From Aminivibrio pyruvatiphilus (lineage in GTDB: Bacteria; Synergistota; Synergistia; Synergistales; Aminobacteriaceae): 64,000 nt of DNA. The stretch lies in NCBI RefSeq assembly GCF_004366815.1, contig NZ_SORI01000011.1, positions 24,812 through 88,811 of the forward strand, given 5' to 3'. Below are positions 1-9,698 of the stretch, piece after piece. Every line of letters begins with the position of its first letter. Position 1 is the stretch's first letter. The notes under the pieces were generated by a model that was not told the DNA's origin, did no database searches, and worked only from the letters and a program-made list of their open reading frames with translations. A program made the position numbers and the translations under genes.

Positions 1-696
1 TCTTCCTCAGGGGATGGTTTTGTTTCCCTTCATGAATACGTGGATGCCATGAAAGAGGGGCAGCAGGGGATTTACTACATCACGGGAAGGAAGCTCCAGG
101 TTCTCAGAAATTCTCCGCTTCTTGAACGGTGCCGGGAGAAGGGGTATGACGTGCTCCTCCTCGCCGACCCTGTGGACGAGGTGATCGCTCCCGTCCTCCC
201 GAAATTCGGAGACAAGGAATTCCGATCCATGGAACGGGAAGACGCCCTGCCTCCGGAGGAAGCAGGGAAAGACACCGTTCAGCCGGAAGGGCTTGCCTCG
301 TTTTTGAGGGGGGTTCTCTCCGAAACGGTGAAAGATGTGAAAATCTCCTCCCGTCTCACGGAATCACCGGCGTGCCTTGTAACCGACGAAGACGGCTCCT
401 CTTTCAATATGGAGCGCATACTCCGGTCCATGGGCAGGGAGGTCCCTCCCCTCAAGCGTATTCTCGAAATCAACCCGGAGCACCCGGTGATCTCGAAAAT
501 GGAGAGGATGCTTGCTTCCGGCGGAGCGGAAGAAAAAGTGAAGGAATATGCCTTCCTTCTCCATGACCAGTGCGTTCTCGCGGAGGGAGGACAGATCGCG
601 GATCCCGCCCGTTTCGCCGGAAGGCTTTCCGTTCTTCTTTCCGAAAACATGGATGCCGCAGGAGGCAGCCCCTCTCCGTCCGGTGAAGGGAAATGA
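1..696 (+). CDS. htpG: Molecular chaperone HtpG (Hsp90 family), 3' part
   Basis: This is the C-terminal part of the cytosolic ATP-dependent Hsp90 chaperone. The reading frame is open from base 1, so the start lies upstream of the window. The visible 231 codons include the middle-domain stretch around GIYYITG, the segment LLLADPVDEV, and a C-terminal dimerisation region with LEINPEHPV, all typical of HtpG. The ATP-binding N domain is outside the window. The last bases (AATGA) overlap the start of the next gene by 4 nt, which suggests translational coupling. Identification is by family recognition and is firm; the missing 5' part prevents any comment on the start or promoter. Confidence 0.93.
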   Translation, partial: SSSGDGFVSLHEYVDAMKEGQQGIYYITGRKLQVLRNSPLLERCREKGYDVLLLADPVDEVIAPVLPKFGDKEFRSMEREDALPPEEAGKDTVQPEGLASFLRGVLSETVKDVKISSRLTESPACLVTDEDGSSFNMERILRSMGREVPPLKRILEINPEHPVISKMERMLASGGAEEKVKEYAFLLHDQCVLAEGGQIADPARFAGRLSVLLSENMDAAGGSPSPSGEGK

Positions 697-1598
697 CAGC
701 CACCGCCAGGGCACGCCTCAAGGCATTCATCGCGGTGGTGGCGTGGGGCGGTTCTCTGCCTTCCATAAAGGCCGCGGTCGCCGAGGTTTCCTTTACCACC
801 CTGATCTGGCTCCGCTTCGGAACAGGGGTGGCGGCCCTGCTCCTGTTCCTTCTTCTCAGGGGAAGGATGCGGCTTCTTCCCCTGAGGGAAGCGGCTGTTT
901 TCGCCGGCCTGGGATTTCTCGGGGTCTTTTTCCACAACGCTCTCCAGGCCTTTGCCCTGAAGACTGTCTCGGCGGGCATGTCGGGTCTCATCGTGGCGGC
1001 AAACCCCATCGCCATCGCCCTCCTGGGAGCCCTTATTCTCGGCGAAAGGCTCGACGGGAGAAAGAAAGGCGGGATCCTCCTCGCGGCCTTCGGGGTCCTG
1101 GTCATTCTCTCCAAAGGCGATCCCGGCGTGTTCCTGAGGAGAGGCTACAGCCCCGGGGAGCTGCTCATGGTGGTCAGCGTCTTTTCATGGGGCCTTTTTT
1201 CCGTCTTTTCCCGGAAGGCTCTCAGGAAAACCTCCCCGGAACTCGGGATGGCCTACGCCCTTTCTTTCGGATGGCTTTTCGCCACCCTTCCCTTTCTCTT
1301 TTCGGGGGGGGCTTCGGAGGTCCCGTCCATTTCCGCCGGAGCCTGGGCCAATATCCTGTTCCTCGGTGTATGCTGCTCCGCCCTGGCCTACCTTTTCTGG
1401 TACGATGCCCTCCGGGAGCTTCCCGCCTCCGAGGCCGGGGTTTTTCTCTACATTAACCCAGTGGTGGCCGTGCTCCTCTCGGCGGCCTTTCTCGGAGAGA
1501 CCGTTACCCTTTCCATGATCGCGGGAGGTGTCCTGGTGTTCACGGGAGTCTGGTTCGTCAACACGAAAAAAAAACCGTCCCCTTCCGGGGAAAAATGA
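693..1598 (+). CDS. DMT-superfamily (EamA) membrane transporter
   Basis: A 301-residue, very hydrophobic protein with about ten transmembrane segments arranged as two EamA-like halves, each of about 140 residues, as in RhaT/YdcZ-type drug/metabolite exporters. The internal glycine- and proline-rich segments VAANPIAIALLGALILGE and LYINPVVAVLLSAAFLGE are the paired end-of-domain signatures. It starts at the ATG that overlaps the htpG stop (ATGA) and is followed by pepA after 22 nt, so the three genes are probably cotranscribed. The substrate cannot be read from sequence; exporters of this family move amino acids or other metabolites across the inner membrane, which would fit an amino-acid-degrading cell (inference). 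Confidence 0.85.
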   Translation: MTATARARLKAFIAVVAWGGSLPSIKAAVAEVSFTTLIWLRFGTGVAALLLFLLLRGRMRLLPLREAAVFAGLGFLGVFFHNALQAFALKTVSAGMSGLIVAANPIAIALLGALILGERLDGRKKGGILLAAFGVLVILSKGDPGVFLRRGYSPGELLMVVSVFSWGLFSVFSRKALRKTSPELGMAYALSFGWLFATLPFLFSGGASEVPSISAGAWANILFLGVCCSALAYLFWYDALRELPASEAGVFLYINPVVAVLLSAAFLGETVTLSMIAGGVLVFTGVWFVNTKKKPSPSGEK

Positions 1599-1620
1599 GT
1601 ATTCAGGGAGTGTGGAATCA

Positions 1621-3084
1621 ATGAAGATAACGGCATCCCCTCTTTCCGGCGCAAACGTACAGGGGAGCGGGGCAATTGCTCTGTATGTTTTTTCGGGAGA
1701 ACCTCTCCCGGCAGGGATCCTTTCACCCGGGGACGTCCCGGCAGCGGCTGCCCTGCTCGATGACTCCTCGTTCAGGGCGAAAAAGGGAAAAATAGCGAAG
1801 GCTCTCCTTCCTGGTTCCGCCTTTTCGCCGCTTTACCTTGTCGGCCTCGGAGAAAGGAAGGTTTTCGGGGAGGACAGTCTCCGGTCCAGTACCGCGGAGC
1901 TTGTCCGGAGAGCGAAAGGAGACGGAGTTTTCCGTATTTTCGCCCATCTTCCGGTTTCTCCGGACCGGAACGCAAGCTGTGCCGTGGCGGAGGGTGCGGA
2001 GCTCGGAAGCTACTCCTTCGAAAAATACAAAACCCGGAAAGATGAAGACAGGCTTCCCGAACCGGGAGAATTCGTCCTGTACGGCGGCGACGGGGAAGGA
2101 CTCTCCCTGGGGAAAATGCTCGCCTGTGCCCAGAACATGGCCCGGGATCTCGCAAACGAGCCGGGGAACAGGTCCAACCCCCTGACGCTGGCGGAGTATG
2201 CCCTTGCTGAAGCAGCAGATTTCGGCCTCGAAGCGGAAGTCTGGGACGAAAAGAAAATCCTCGAAGAGAGAATGGAAGGGCTCTATTCCGTGGGAATGGG
2301 GTCGTCCACACCTCCGAGGCTGGTCCGCCTCTCCTGGAAGCCCGACGGCATACCCTTGCGGAAAGTGGTCTTCGTAGGGAAGGGCATCACTTTTGACAGC
2401 GGCGGGCTGAACCTCAAGCCCGGCGACTTCATCCGCTCCATGAAGAGTGACAAGTCAGGGGCATGCAATGTTTTCGCCCTCCTCCGGGCGGCTGCGAAGA
2501 TGAAGCTGCCCGTGGAGGTTCACGGAATCGTGGCCCTCGCCGAGAACATGCCCGGCGGCAAGGCGTTCCGTCCCGACGACATTCTCCGGATGAGGAACGG
2601 AAAAACAGTGGAAATCGACAACACTGATGCCGAAGGACGGCTCGTCCTTGCAGATGCCCTGAGCTACGCCTCGGAGCTCGGCCCCGATGTCATCATCGAC
2701 ATGGCAACCCTCACAGGGGCCTGCGCTGTGGCCCTGGGAACGTCCATAGCCGGACTTTTTACACCGGACGACACTCTCGCCGCAAGCCTTCTGGAAGCCG
2801 GAAAGGCCAGGGGAGAGCGGCTGTGGCGGCTTCCTGACGATGACGAAAGGATTGCGGAATCCATGAAATCTCCCGTGGCGGACCTGGTGAATTCCGGAAG
2901 CAGGTACGGCGGAGCCATCTTCGCTGCACGGTTTCTTCGGGAGTTCGTCGGTGAGGGGATTTCCTGGGCTCATCTGGATATTGCGGGGGTGGACTTCAAC
3001 AAGGACGAGTATTCGGTCTACGGCAAAGGGGCAACCGGTTTTGCCGTCAGGACATGCCTTCAGTTTCTTTTGTCCGTGCGGTAG
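1621..3084 (+). CDS. pepA: Leucyl aminopeptidase (peptidase family M17)
   Basis: A cytosolic, two-metal M17 aminopeptidase of 487 residues that removes N-terminal residues from peptides. The catalytic C-terminal half shows the metal/active-site lysine and aspartate in GKGITFDSGGLNLKPG, a second metal ligand group in MKSDKSGACNV, and the family signature NTDAEGRLVLADAL. The N-terminal ~165 residues are the variable M17 domain. I chose ATG 1621 because it follows a GGGAG-like ribosome site; the open frame extends about 31 codons further up but overlaps the EamA gene. A strong hairpin follows at 3092-3123. Context suggests intracellular peptide breakdown. Confidence 0.95.
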   Translation: MKITASPLSGANVQGSGAIALYVFSGEPLPAGILSPGDVPAAAALLDDSSFRAKKGKIAKALLPGSAFSPLYLVGLGERKVFGEDSLRSSTAELVRRAKGDGVFRIFAHLPVSPDRNASCAVAEGAELGSYSFEKYKTRKDEDRLPEPGEFVLYGGDGEGLSLGKMLACAQNMARDLANEPGNRSNPLTLAEYALAEAADFGLEAEVWDEKKILEERMEGLYSVGMGSSTPPRLVRLSWKPDGIPLRKVVFVGKGITFDSGGLNLKPGDFIRSMKSDKSGACNVFALLRAAAKMKLPVEVHGIVALAENMPGGKAFRPDDILRMRNGKTVEIDNTDAEGRLVLADALSYASELGPDVIIDMATLTGACAVALGTSIAGLFTPDDTLAASLLEAGKARGERLWRLPDDDERIAESMKSPVADLVNSGSRYGGAIFAARFLREFVGEGISWAHLDIAGVDFNKDEYSVYGKGATGFAVRTCLQFLLSVR

Positions 3085-3091
3085 TATCAAG

Positions 3092-3123
3092 GGAGGGGAG
3101 GAGCCGGGGGGCTCCTCCCCTCC
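3092..3123. terminator. Convergent 14-bp hairpin between pepA and mnmE
   Basis: Perfect inverted repeat: 3092-3105 pairs with 3110-3123, with a GGGG loop. It sits between two convergent genes, so it can act in both directions. The run of T on either side is weak (GCTTATTTT on the plus side). Confidence 0.7.
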
Positions 3124-3125
3124 GC

Positions 3126-4535
3126 TTATTTTCCGACGCAGAACTGGCTGAAAATGTAGTCGAGCAGGGTGTCGTCTCCGGAAATGCCGAGAAGGCGCTC
3201 CATGGCGGACCGGGCCTCGGAGATGCAGGATCCTGCGATATCCTGGCCAAGCCCTGATTCCAGGGCTGCCGAGGCATCCCTGAGAAATCCGATGGCGGCA
3301 CGGATCTCGTTCACCTGCCTGGCGGACGCATTCAGCCCTGAATCCAGCGCCCCGCCGCCCGCGATGGAGGAGACCACGGCATCCTTCAGGCTGTCCAGCC
3401 CGGTGCCTTTCTTTGCTGAAATGGAAAGCATGGGACTTTCGGGCAGAAGTTCGGAGATGGCTTCTTCGGTGGTCCTTCCCGTTTCGTCTCTTCCTGGAGG
3501 AAGGTCCGATTTGTTCACCGCCACCACGTGTACGAGATCCCGAAGCCGGTCCGCCATGTCGAAGTCGAAGGGGGCGGGCGGAGCGCTTCCGTCGGCCACC
3601 CAGATGCGCACGTCAGCATTTTTGAAGGCTTCCTCTGCCAGCGAGATCCCTATGGCTTCCACTTCGTCGGAGGGTATCCCCATCCCTGCCGTATCCACAA
3701 GGCGGAGAGGTATTCCCCTATAAGTGAGCACTTCCTCGATGAGGTCCCTGGTCGTGCCCGGAATCGCAGTGACGATTGCCCGCGACTCCCTGAGGAGGGC
3801 ATTGAGAAGAGAAGATTTCCCCACGTTCGGCCTGCCCACGATGGCCACCCTGATCCCTTCACGGAGAAGGAACCCCGTGGCGCACCGGTCCAGCAGGTCC
3901 TCCAGGCTCTGGCGGATTGCCTGGAGGGAATGGCTCGTATCCTCGTCGCTTCCGTAGGGAAGGTCTTCCTCCGGAAAGTCGAGAGAAACTTCCATTTTTC
4001 CCGAGAGAGCCAGAAGCTCGTCATAGATGTCTCTGGCGAAGGAAGCGAGCTCTCCCTTCAGTGTCCTGGCGGCAGCCCGGAGGGCCTCGTCGCTCCGGGA
4101 ACGGATGATCCCCAGGACAGCCTCCGCCTGGGTCAGGTCGATCCTGCCGGACAGGAACGCCCGCTTCGTGAACTCTCCCGGTTCCGCGAGCCGGGCTCCC
4201 CGGCAGAGAAGGAGCTCCAGGCATTTTTGTGCCACCAGGGTGCCGCCGTGGGTGTGGATTTCCACCACTTCCTCCCCGGTATAGCTTTTCGGGGGAGCGA
4301 ACCATACAGCGAGCACCTGGTCGATGGCGTCTCCCTTTTCGTCAAGAAGATAACCGTTCCGGAGGTATCTGGAGGGAGTCCCTGAAAGGGGAACGGCAAG
4401 AGAAAGCTGCCTGTCGGCAAGTCTCCTCGCTTCCGCTCCGGAAAGGCGGACAATGGCTATGCCTGCTTCTCCCCACGCTGTGGCAATAGCCGCTATGGTA
4501 TCCTGTGTGCCGCTGTGCGGACTCGTGGAATCCAT
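3126..4535 (-). CDS. mnmE: tRNA uridine-5-carboxymethylaminomethyl synthesis GTPase MnmE
   Basis: A 469-residue GTPase that works with MnmG to modify U34 of certain tRNAs. The order is a folate-binding TrmE N domain (about 1-125), a helical domain, and an inserted Ras-like G domain from about residue 240. It has the P-loop GRPNVGKSS, DTAG, NKSD and a SAKKG motif, and it ends in the family C-terminus CVGK that carries the essential cysteine. The start ATG at 4535 is preceded by GGAGGAG at a good distance. The gene is convergent with pepA and lies downstream of the aminotransferase, separated from it by a terminator. MnmG is not in this window. Confidence 0.96.
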   Translation of the reverse strand: MDSTSPHSGTQDTIAAIATAWGEAGIAIVRLSGAEARRLADRQLSLAVPLSGTPSRYLRNGYLLDEKGDAIDQVLAVWFAPPKSYTGEEVVEIHTHGGTLVAQKCLELLLCRGARLAEPGEFTKRAFLSGRIDLTQAEAVLGIIRSRSDEALRAAARTLKGELASFARDIYDELLALSGKMEVSLDFPEEDLPYGSDEDTSHSLQAIRQSLEDLLDRCATGFLLREGIRVAIVGRPNVGKSSLLNALLRESRAIVTAIPGTTRDLIEEVLTYRGIPLRLVDTAGMGIPSDEVEAIGISLAEEAFKNADVRIWVADGSAPPAPFDFDMADRLRDLVHVVAVNKSDLPPGRDETGRTTEEAISELLPESPMLSISAKKGTGLDSLKDAVVSSIAGGGALDSGLNASARQVNEIRAAIGFLRDASAALESGLGQDIAGSCISEARSAMERLLGISGDDTLLDYIFSQFCVGK

Positions 4536-4611
4536 CGTTCTCTCCTCCTCCGGTCTTCCTGCTTCATCCAGCTCTCTTTCGTATCTTACATCAAATTGTC
4601 CCCGGGCGCAG

Positions 4612-4640
4612 AAAAAACTCCCTCCCCGAAAGGGAGGGAG
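4612..4640 (-). terminator. Rho-independent terminator of the aminotransferase gene
   Basis: On the minus strand a 9-bp stem (CTCCCTCCC with GGGAGGGAG, plus positions 4618-4626 and 4632-4640) is followed by six T residues (plus A run 4612-4617). It lies 24 nt after the stop of the aminotransferase gene and upstream of mnmE. Confidence 0.85.
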
Positions 4641-4664
4641 CAGAGGCGGCAGAACAATGGATTG

Positions 4665-5888
4665 TCAGTGCACTGCGGGGATAGCCAGTTCGGTGACTGC
4701 CTCGGCGAGGCGTTTCACGCCCTCCTCGATGATTTCCGGGGAAGGGAAAGTGTAGCACAGCCGGGCATTGTGGATGCCCGCCCCGGCAGTGGGGCAGAAG
4801 GGATCGCCGGGAACGAAGGCCACTTTCTTGTCGATGGCCTTTTTGAAAAGGTCGTTGGTGTTCACGGTGGGGAACTTCAGCCAGTAGAAAAAGCCCCCTT
4901 CCGGCTTGACCCACGTCACGCCGAGAGGAGTGAGGTGTTTTTCGAAGCTCTTCTCCATGGCGTCACGCTTCACCCTGTAGTTGTCGATGATCACGGGGAG
5001 GTGACGGTCGAGGTGGCCGTTCACGCAGTACTCCGCCACCAGGGCCTGGGTGATGGTGCTGGAGCAGAGGTCCGTCCCCTGCTTGAACACGGTGAGATTC
5101 CTGATGATCTCCTTCGGTCCCGTAACCCACCCCACGCGGGTTCCGGGGGAGAGGATCTTCGAGAAGGAACCGGCGTAGATTACGCCCCCCTGGTCGTGGA
5201 ATGAGAAGATGGACGGCAGATGGTCACCCTCGTACCGGACATAGCCGTAGGGGTCGTCTTCGAAAATGGGGATGTTGTATTGTTTGGAGATCTCCACCAG
5301 CTTTTTCCGACGTTCCACGGACATGGTAGATCCTCCGGGATTGTGGAAGTTGACGATGGTGTAGATGAACTTGATCTTCTTTCCCTCGGACCTTGCCTTC
5401 TCGATGATGCCGGGGAGAAGGTCCACCTGCATGCCGTTCCGGTCCGTGGGGACGCCGAGAAAGCTGCCGCCGTGGTTGAAGAAAACAGTGAGGGCTGCAA
5501 GGTAGGAAGGATCCTCGGTAATGACATAATCCCCCTTGTCGATCATGGACCATGCGAAAAGGTCGAGGGCCTGCTGGGAACCGGTGGTGATGAGCATTTC
5601 TTCCGGTCCGGCCTTCCTCCCCAGACGGGGTGCGGTCCAGGCTGCAAGAAAATCCTTGAGAGGAGGGTAGCCCTCCGTAGTGCCGTACTGGAGAAGTTCT
5701 TTGCCCTGGTCTTTGAGGATGTGTGCTCCCTCGTAGAACTGGTCTACCGGAAACACTTCCGGGGCAGGCATGCCTCCCGCGAAGGAGATCATGCCGGGCT
5801 GCTTGATCACTGCCAGCATCTCCCGGATTGGTGACGGCCGGTTGTTCTTCGCTACGGAGCTGAAGTTGTCCTGCCAAATCCCGCTCAT
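4665..5888 (-). CDS. PLP-dependent class I/II aminotransferase (2-aminoadipate/MocR-like type)
   Basis: A 407-residue fold-type I aminotransferase. Visible features are the substrate/PLP region GGMPAPEVFP near the N-terminus, TTGSQQALDL (phosphate and ring stacking), the NPGG loop, EDDPYGYVRY, and the Schiff-base lysine in AGSFSKILSPGTRVGW. This pattern is closest to the LysN / 2-aminoadipate and aromatic aminotransferase branch; the real amino donor is not certain. The start at 5888 follows GGGAGG. It has its own extended -10 promoter candidate (5975-5980) and its own terminator, so it appears to be a single-gene unit. Confidence 0.88.
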   Translation of the reverse strand: MSGIWQDNFSSVAKNNRPSPIREMLAVIKQPGMISFAGGMPAPEVFPVDQFYEGAHILKDQGKELLQYGTTEGYPPLKDFLAAWTAPRLGRKAGPEEMLITTGSQQALDLFAWSMIDKGDYVITEDPSYLAALTVFFNHGGSFLGVPTDRNGMQVDLLPGIIEKARSEGKKIKFIYTIVNFHNPGGSTMSVERRKKLVEISKQYNIPIFEDDPYGYVRYEGDHLPSIFSFHDQGGVIYAGSFSKILSPGTRVGWVTGPKEIIRNLTVFKQGTDLCSSTITQALVAEYCVNGHLDRHLPVIIDNYRVKRDAMEKSFEKHLTPLGVTWVKPEGGFFYWLKFPTVNTNDLFKKAIDKKVAFVPGDPFCPTAGAGIHNARLCYTFPSPEIIEEGVKRLAEAVTELAIPAVH

Positions 5889-5974
5889 TTCTTCGCCTCC
5901 CTTGATTTGTTCGCGTTTTCACCAATTATTCGGATTTTACGCCATAGAAGCAAAAAAATCGACAATACAAGTAT

Positions 5975-5982
5975 ATTATAGC
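5975..5982 (-). promoter_or_regulatory. Extended -10 promoter candidate for the aminotransferase gene
   Basis: The minus strand reads TGCTATAAT here, a consensus -10 (plus 5975-5980) with a TGn extension. No good -35 is visible, which is tolerable for an extended -10. It lies immediately after the hairpin that ends the preceding transcription unit. Confidence 0.5.
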
Positions 5983-5987
5983 ACGAA

Positions 5988-6018
5988 GGTGGGGAACGGC
6001 GTAAAGCCGTTCCCCACC
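5988..6018 (-). terminator. 13-bp hairpin after the giant surface-protein frame
   Basis: Perfect inverted repeat, 5988-6000 with 6006-6018 and a 5-nt loop. It is 30 nt past the stop of the minus-strand gene ending at 6049. The T tract that follows is weak. Confidence 0.65.
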
Positions 6019-7704
6019 ATAGGAACAGGGACCTGACGCTGTACGTGCCTAGGGCCGGCTTTCCCTTTCTGCCCTGGAATACCGGATTTCCGCAAGAGGG
6101 ACCCCGGACGGGGAAAGGGCGTCCGTTTTCAGACGGATTACAAAGTCGCAGGGGCCGTCGTCTTCCGGTTCGACCCGGACCATGTAGTCGCCCCATTCTC
6201 CTTTCAGTGTGATATTCCCCTCCGCCAGCACATAACCTTCTTCATCCGGAGGGAGAACCTCCACCGACCATGTGCACGGAATCTCCCCGCTTGCTGCAGC
6301 CTTCCAGAAGAAAAGCAGTGTACCATCCTCCCCGTCCTCTTCCAGGTACCGGTCCAGTATTTTCGTTTCGATCCCCCGGACGTCGACGTTCACTGAAAAC
6401 CCGCCGCACCGGAATGGATAGGACCCGGTCGCTATGGCACGGGGAAGGACCAGTTCGAGAATTGCGGTCCCGTCCGCGCCCGGAATCACTTCCTTCACTC
6501 CCTCCGTGCCGGCTGTTCCGCCGGGGATCAGGGGGGAGGAAACGGAAAGGGGGTCTCCCCCTTTCCCGGAAATACGGATCCGGACAGTTTCCCCCGCCTC
6601 GTACTGCTGTTTTTCCGGAAGAAGGAGGACCTTCCCTGACCTGTCCTGCACCTGGAGGGCATTGAGCAGGATGGATCTTCCCGAGGCATGGTAGAGGCCG
6701 TAGAGTATTTTGTTCCCCCTGAAAGAAACCGGTATGTCCGGGAACAGAGCCTTTCCCTTCCCCCCCGTGAGCTTCACCGGTTCAAGGCGGGTTTCGTCGT
6801 TGAAGGAGACCCTGACCTGGTATTCTCCTTCGTTTGTATTGGAAGTCACATCCACTTCAAGGGCCAGGACTTCACCTTCCTCGTAGGCTTCCCTGTCTGT
6901 CCGTGCTGATACGGAGAATTTCGGAGCCTCGATGGAGAGTACTCCCCGTTTCGAATGGTCACCCGCTTTCACAAGGGCGTACACCCGGGAGTTGACGCTG
7001 TCTTCCGGCACAAGAACTTCGAAAGGAACTTCCGCCCGTTCGCCCGGTCCAAGGACTGTTTCCCTGACGATTCTTCCCATATCCGGAATCTCGAGGGAAC
7101 AGAAGGTCCTCCCGCCTTCATCCCCCCTGTTTTCAAGAACAGCCCGGAGGATTTTTCTTTCTCCCGGCCTCAGTATCTCTTCAGAGGGGACGCTGAGAAT
7201 GACGGGTGCAAAGGGGGCATGGGGCCGGAGCTCCGACAGGGGAGAAAGCATCAGCCCTGCCTTTTCAGTTTCTCCTCCTTCCACGGCCGTTCGCGAGCTG
7301 CCCTTTCCGTACCCTTTCGCTTCCGCTGAAACGGTATGGATTCCTGAGGGCGCGTTCCTGAAAAGAACCTGCCCCGAACTGTTGACATTTCCCCGGAATA
7401 TCGTTCCCGCACAGGACAGGGCTACGGCCGCGCCCGGAAGGGGTTTTCCGGCAGAATCGGCCACCGATACGAGGAGATTTCCTCTCCCAGGCGGGACAAT
7501 GCGCTCCAGGGGGATGGCCAGTTCGACGTCCCTGCGGCCCGAGGTGAAAAAGCCGGGGGCGTCAGTCTCCTTATACCCCGGAGAAGAGGCCCGGAACCAT
7601 TGGTGTTTGAAGTGAGTCCGGGATGAATGGAGGCCCCTGCCCTCGGGAGCCCTGAGAGGAGGTTCACCCTGGGGCTGGAAGGTGATGTTGGTCACTGTTT
7701 CCCC

Positions 7705-8901
7705 TGAAGCCAGGTCGACTCCTTTCAGGTTCATCTGCCCGAGGGGGTCCGTCGGATGGAGATAGACGGTGTGCGTGGTCGAGCGGCCCGGGAAGGCCGT
7801 AGGATAGAACCCTGCTTCGAAGTAGCCGTCCGCCCTGATCACCGTGTTCCTGTTCCCCGGCAGGGCTTCCGTGGAGGCCATGCCGTTCTCGTACCGGGCC
7901 CACCCGTTTTCGAGGAGGTATGCCGAAAAGACCGGCAGGGGGGTTCCCGTGAGAACGTCCGCCACGGTGAAATCCACCCGCCCCAGCGAAGGGGCGAGGA
8001 AAATGGTTCGATCTGCGGTTTTCCCCGGGAATACGGTGGGGTAGAAGGACCCGGTTTCGTAGTATCCGGGTGCTTTGATGACGGTATTCCTGTTCCCCGG
8101 CTGGGCCTCCATGGAGCTCTTCCCGTTCCGGTACTGGGCCCATCCTCCGTCAAGCAGGTAGGCGGAAAAAACGGGAAGAGGCTTTCCGGTCTGTCCGTCT
8201 TTCACGGAAAAGGCGAGTTTCCCCGTGGATGGGGTGAGAAATACCGTGCGTTGTATGGTCCTTCCCGGAAAAACGGTAGGATAGAAAGAACCGGTTTCGT
8301 TGTATCCCGGAGCATTGATGACGGTATTTCTGTTCCCGGGCTGGGCTTCCGTGGAGGCCGTGCCGTTTTCGTACCGGGCCCACCCGTTGTCGAGAAGATA
8401 GGCGGAAAACTGCGGTATAGGTTTCCCGGTGATCATGTCGAGAACCGAGAAATTGATACGCCCCGACGAGGGACTGAGGAAAATGGTCCTCGTGACGGAT
8501 CTTCCCGGAAAAACGGTGGGGTAGAAGGACCCGGTTTCATAGTATCCCGGTGCCTTGATGACCGTGTTCCTGTTCCCCGGCTGGGCCTCCGTTTCGCCGG
8601 AGCCGTTTTCGTACTGGGCCCATCCGTTGTCCAGAAGATACGCCGAGAACCTCTGTATTGGTTCCCCGGAGAGGGCGTCAATGACGCGGAACTGTATCTT
8701 TCCCGTGGAAGGGTGAAGCTGGATCGTTTTTTTCACCGTTTTCCCCGGGAAGACGGTCGGATAAAAAGAACCGGTTTCGTAGTATCCGTCCGATTTGATG
8801 ACGGTATTCCTGTTCCCCGGTCTGGATTCTGTGGCGGCGGACCCTTTTTCAAACCCTGCCCATCCGTTGTCGAGGAGATAGGCGGCGAATTTTTCCAGGG
8901 G
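7705..8901 (-). repeat. Five tandem 240-bp (80-residue) repeats inside the surface-protein frame
   Basis: Five consecutive units each begin near PL/PI-x-x-FSAYLLDNGWA and contain the nearly invariant PGNRNTVI and ETGSFYPTVFPG. The nucleotide period is 240 bp, seen for example in the recurring block at 7841, 8081, 8321, 8561 and 8801. The last unit (lowest coordinates) is one codon shorter and the most diverged. The units are in frame, consistent with duplication within a secreted adhesin-like protein. Confidence 0.92.
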
Positions 8902-9698
8902 CTCTCCCGTAAGGGCATCCACGGCGCTGAACAGCATCCTGCCGGGAGTATCGGGATAGGGGGCTTCCGAAGAGAAGAGGAAAAACTCCTCCTCCTCCGG
9001 AGGGAGTATTCCCCTGGAGAAATACGTCTGGGTCTTGAGTTCGTGGAACCCTGCGGAAGTCAGGGTAAGTTCAAGGGGACCCGGCTCCGGAGACAGGGAA
9101 AATGTTCCGTTCTCCAGGCTTTCCGTCGTGGCGGTGGTGTCTTTTTGTTTCAGGGTTATGGAAACGCGGGAAAGAGGTTCTCCGGCAGTGTTTTTCACCA
9201 CTCCCCGGAAGGGGTACGGGCTTTTTTTCGGGAACAGGAAGACTTCGTCAGCAGGAGTGTCTTTCCTGCCATTCCCCGGAACGAAAAACCCTGTGGTGAG
9301 AGAATCGTATCCGTCCAGCTCGAACCTGAATGAGAGCGCTCCCCTGGGCACTGAAGCCTCGAGGATCCCTTCATTCCCCGTGACGCCCAGATCGTGTCCC
9401 GTCTCCCTCTCGAGCCGGAAAATTCTCACTCCTCCAAGGGGCTTTTCCGTAATGCCGTCCCTGAGGAGAAAGGCTGCTTTCGCTGAATCGAAGTCGAGAT
9501 AAAACACCCTTTCCGCCTCATCCAGGTAGCTGTTGAACAGTTCCGTCTCCAGGGACGCATATCCTTCCCGGGTAAACCTGAGAGCGACTCTTCCATCTGG
9601 AATCGCAAGGGTGACACGGCCGCTGTCGTCCGTGACTCCCTGCTGGAAGCCGCTGGGAGCGGTCACTTCAACGGATGCTCCTGTAACCGGACTGCCGG

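Noticed and set aside
7756..9333. A 525-codon open frame on the plus strand across the tandem repeats
   Set aside because: It is the complement of the repeat region, so its own repetitiveness comes from the minus-strand repeats. There is no ribosome site and codon use is unlike the genes around it.
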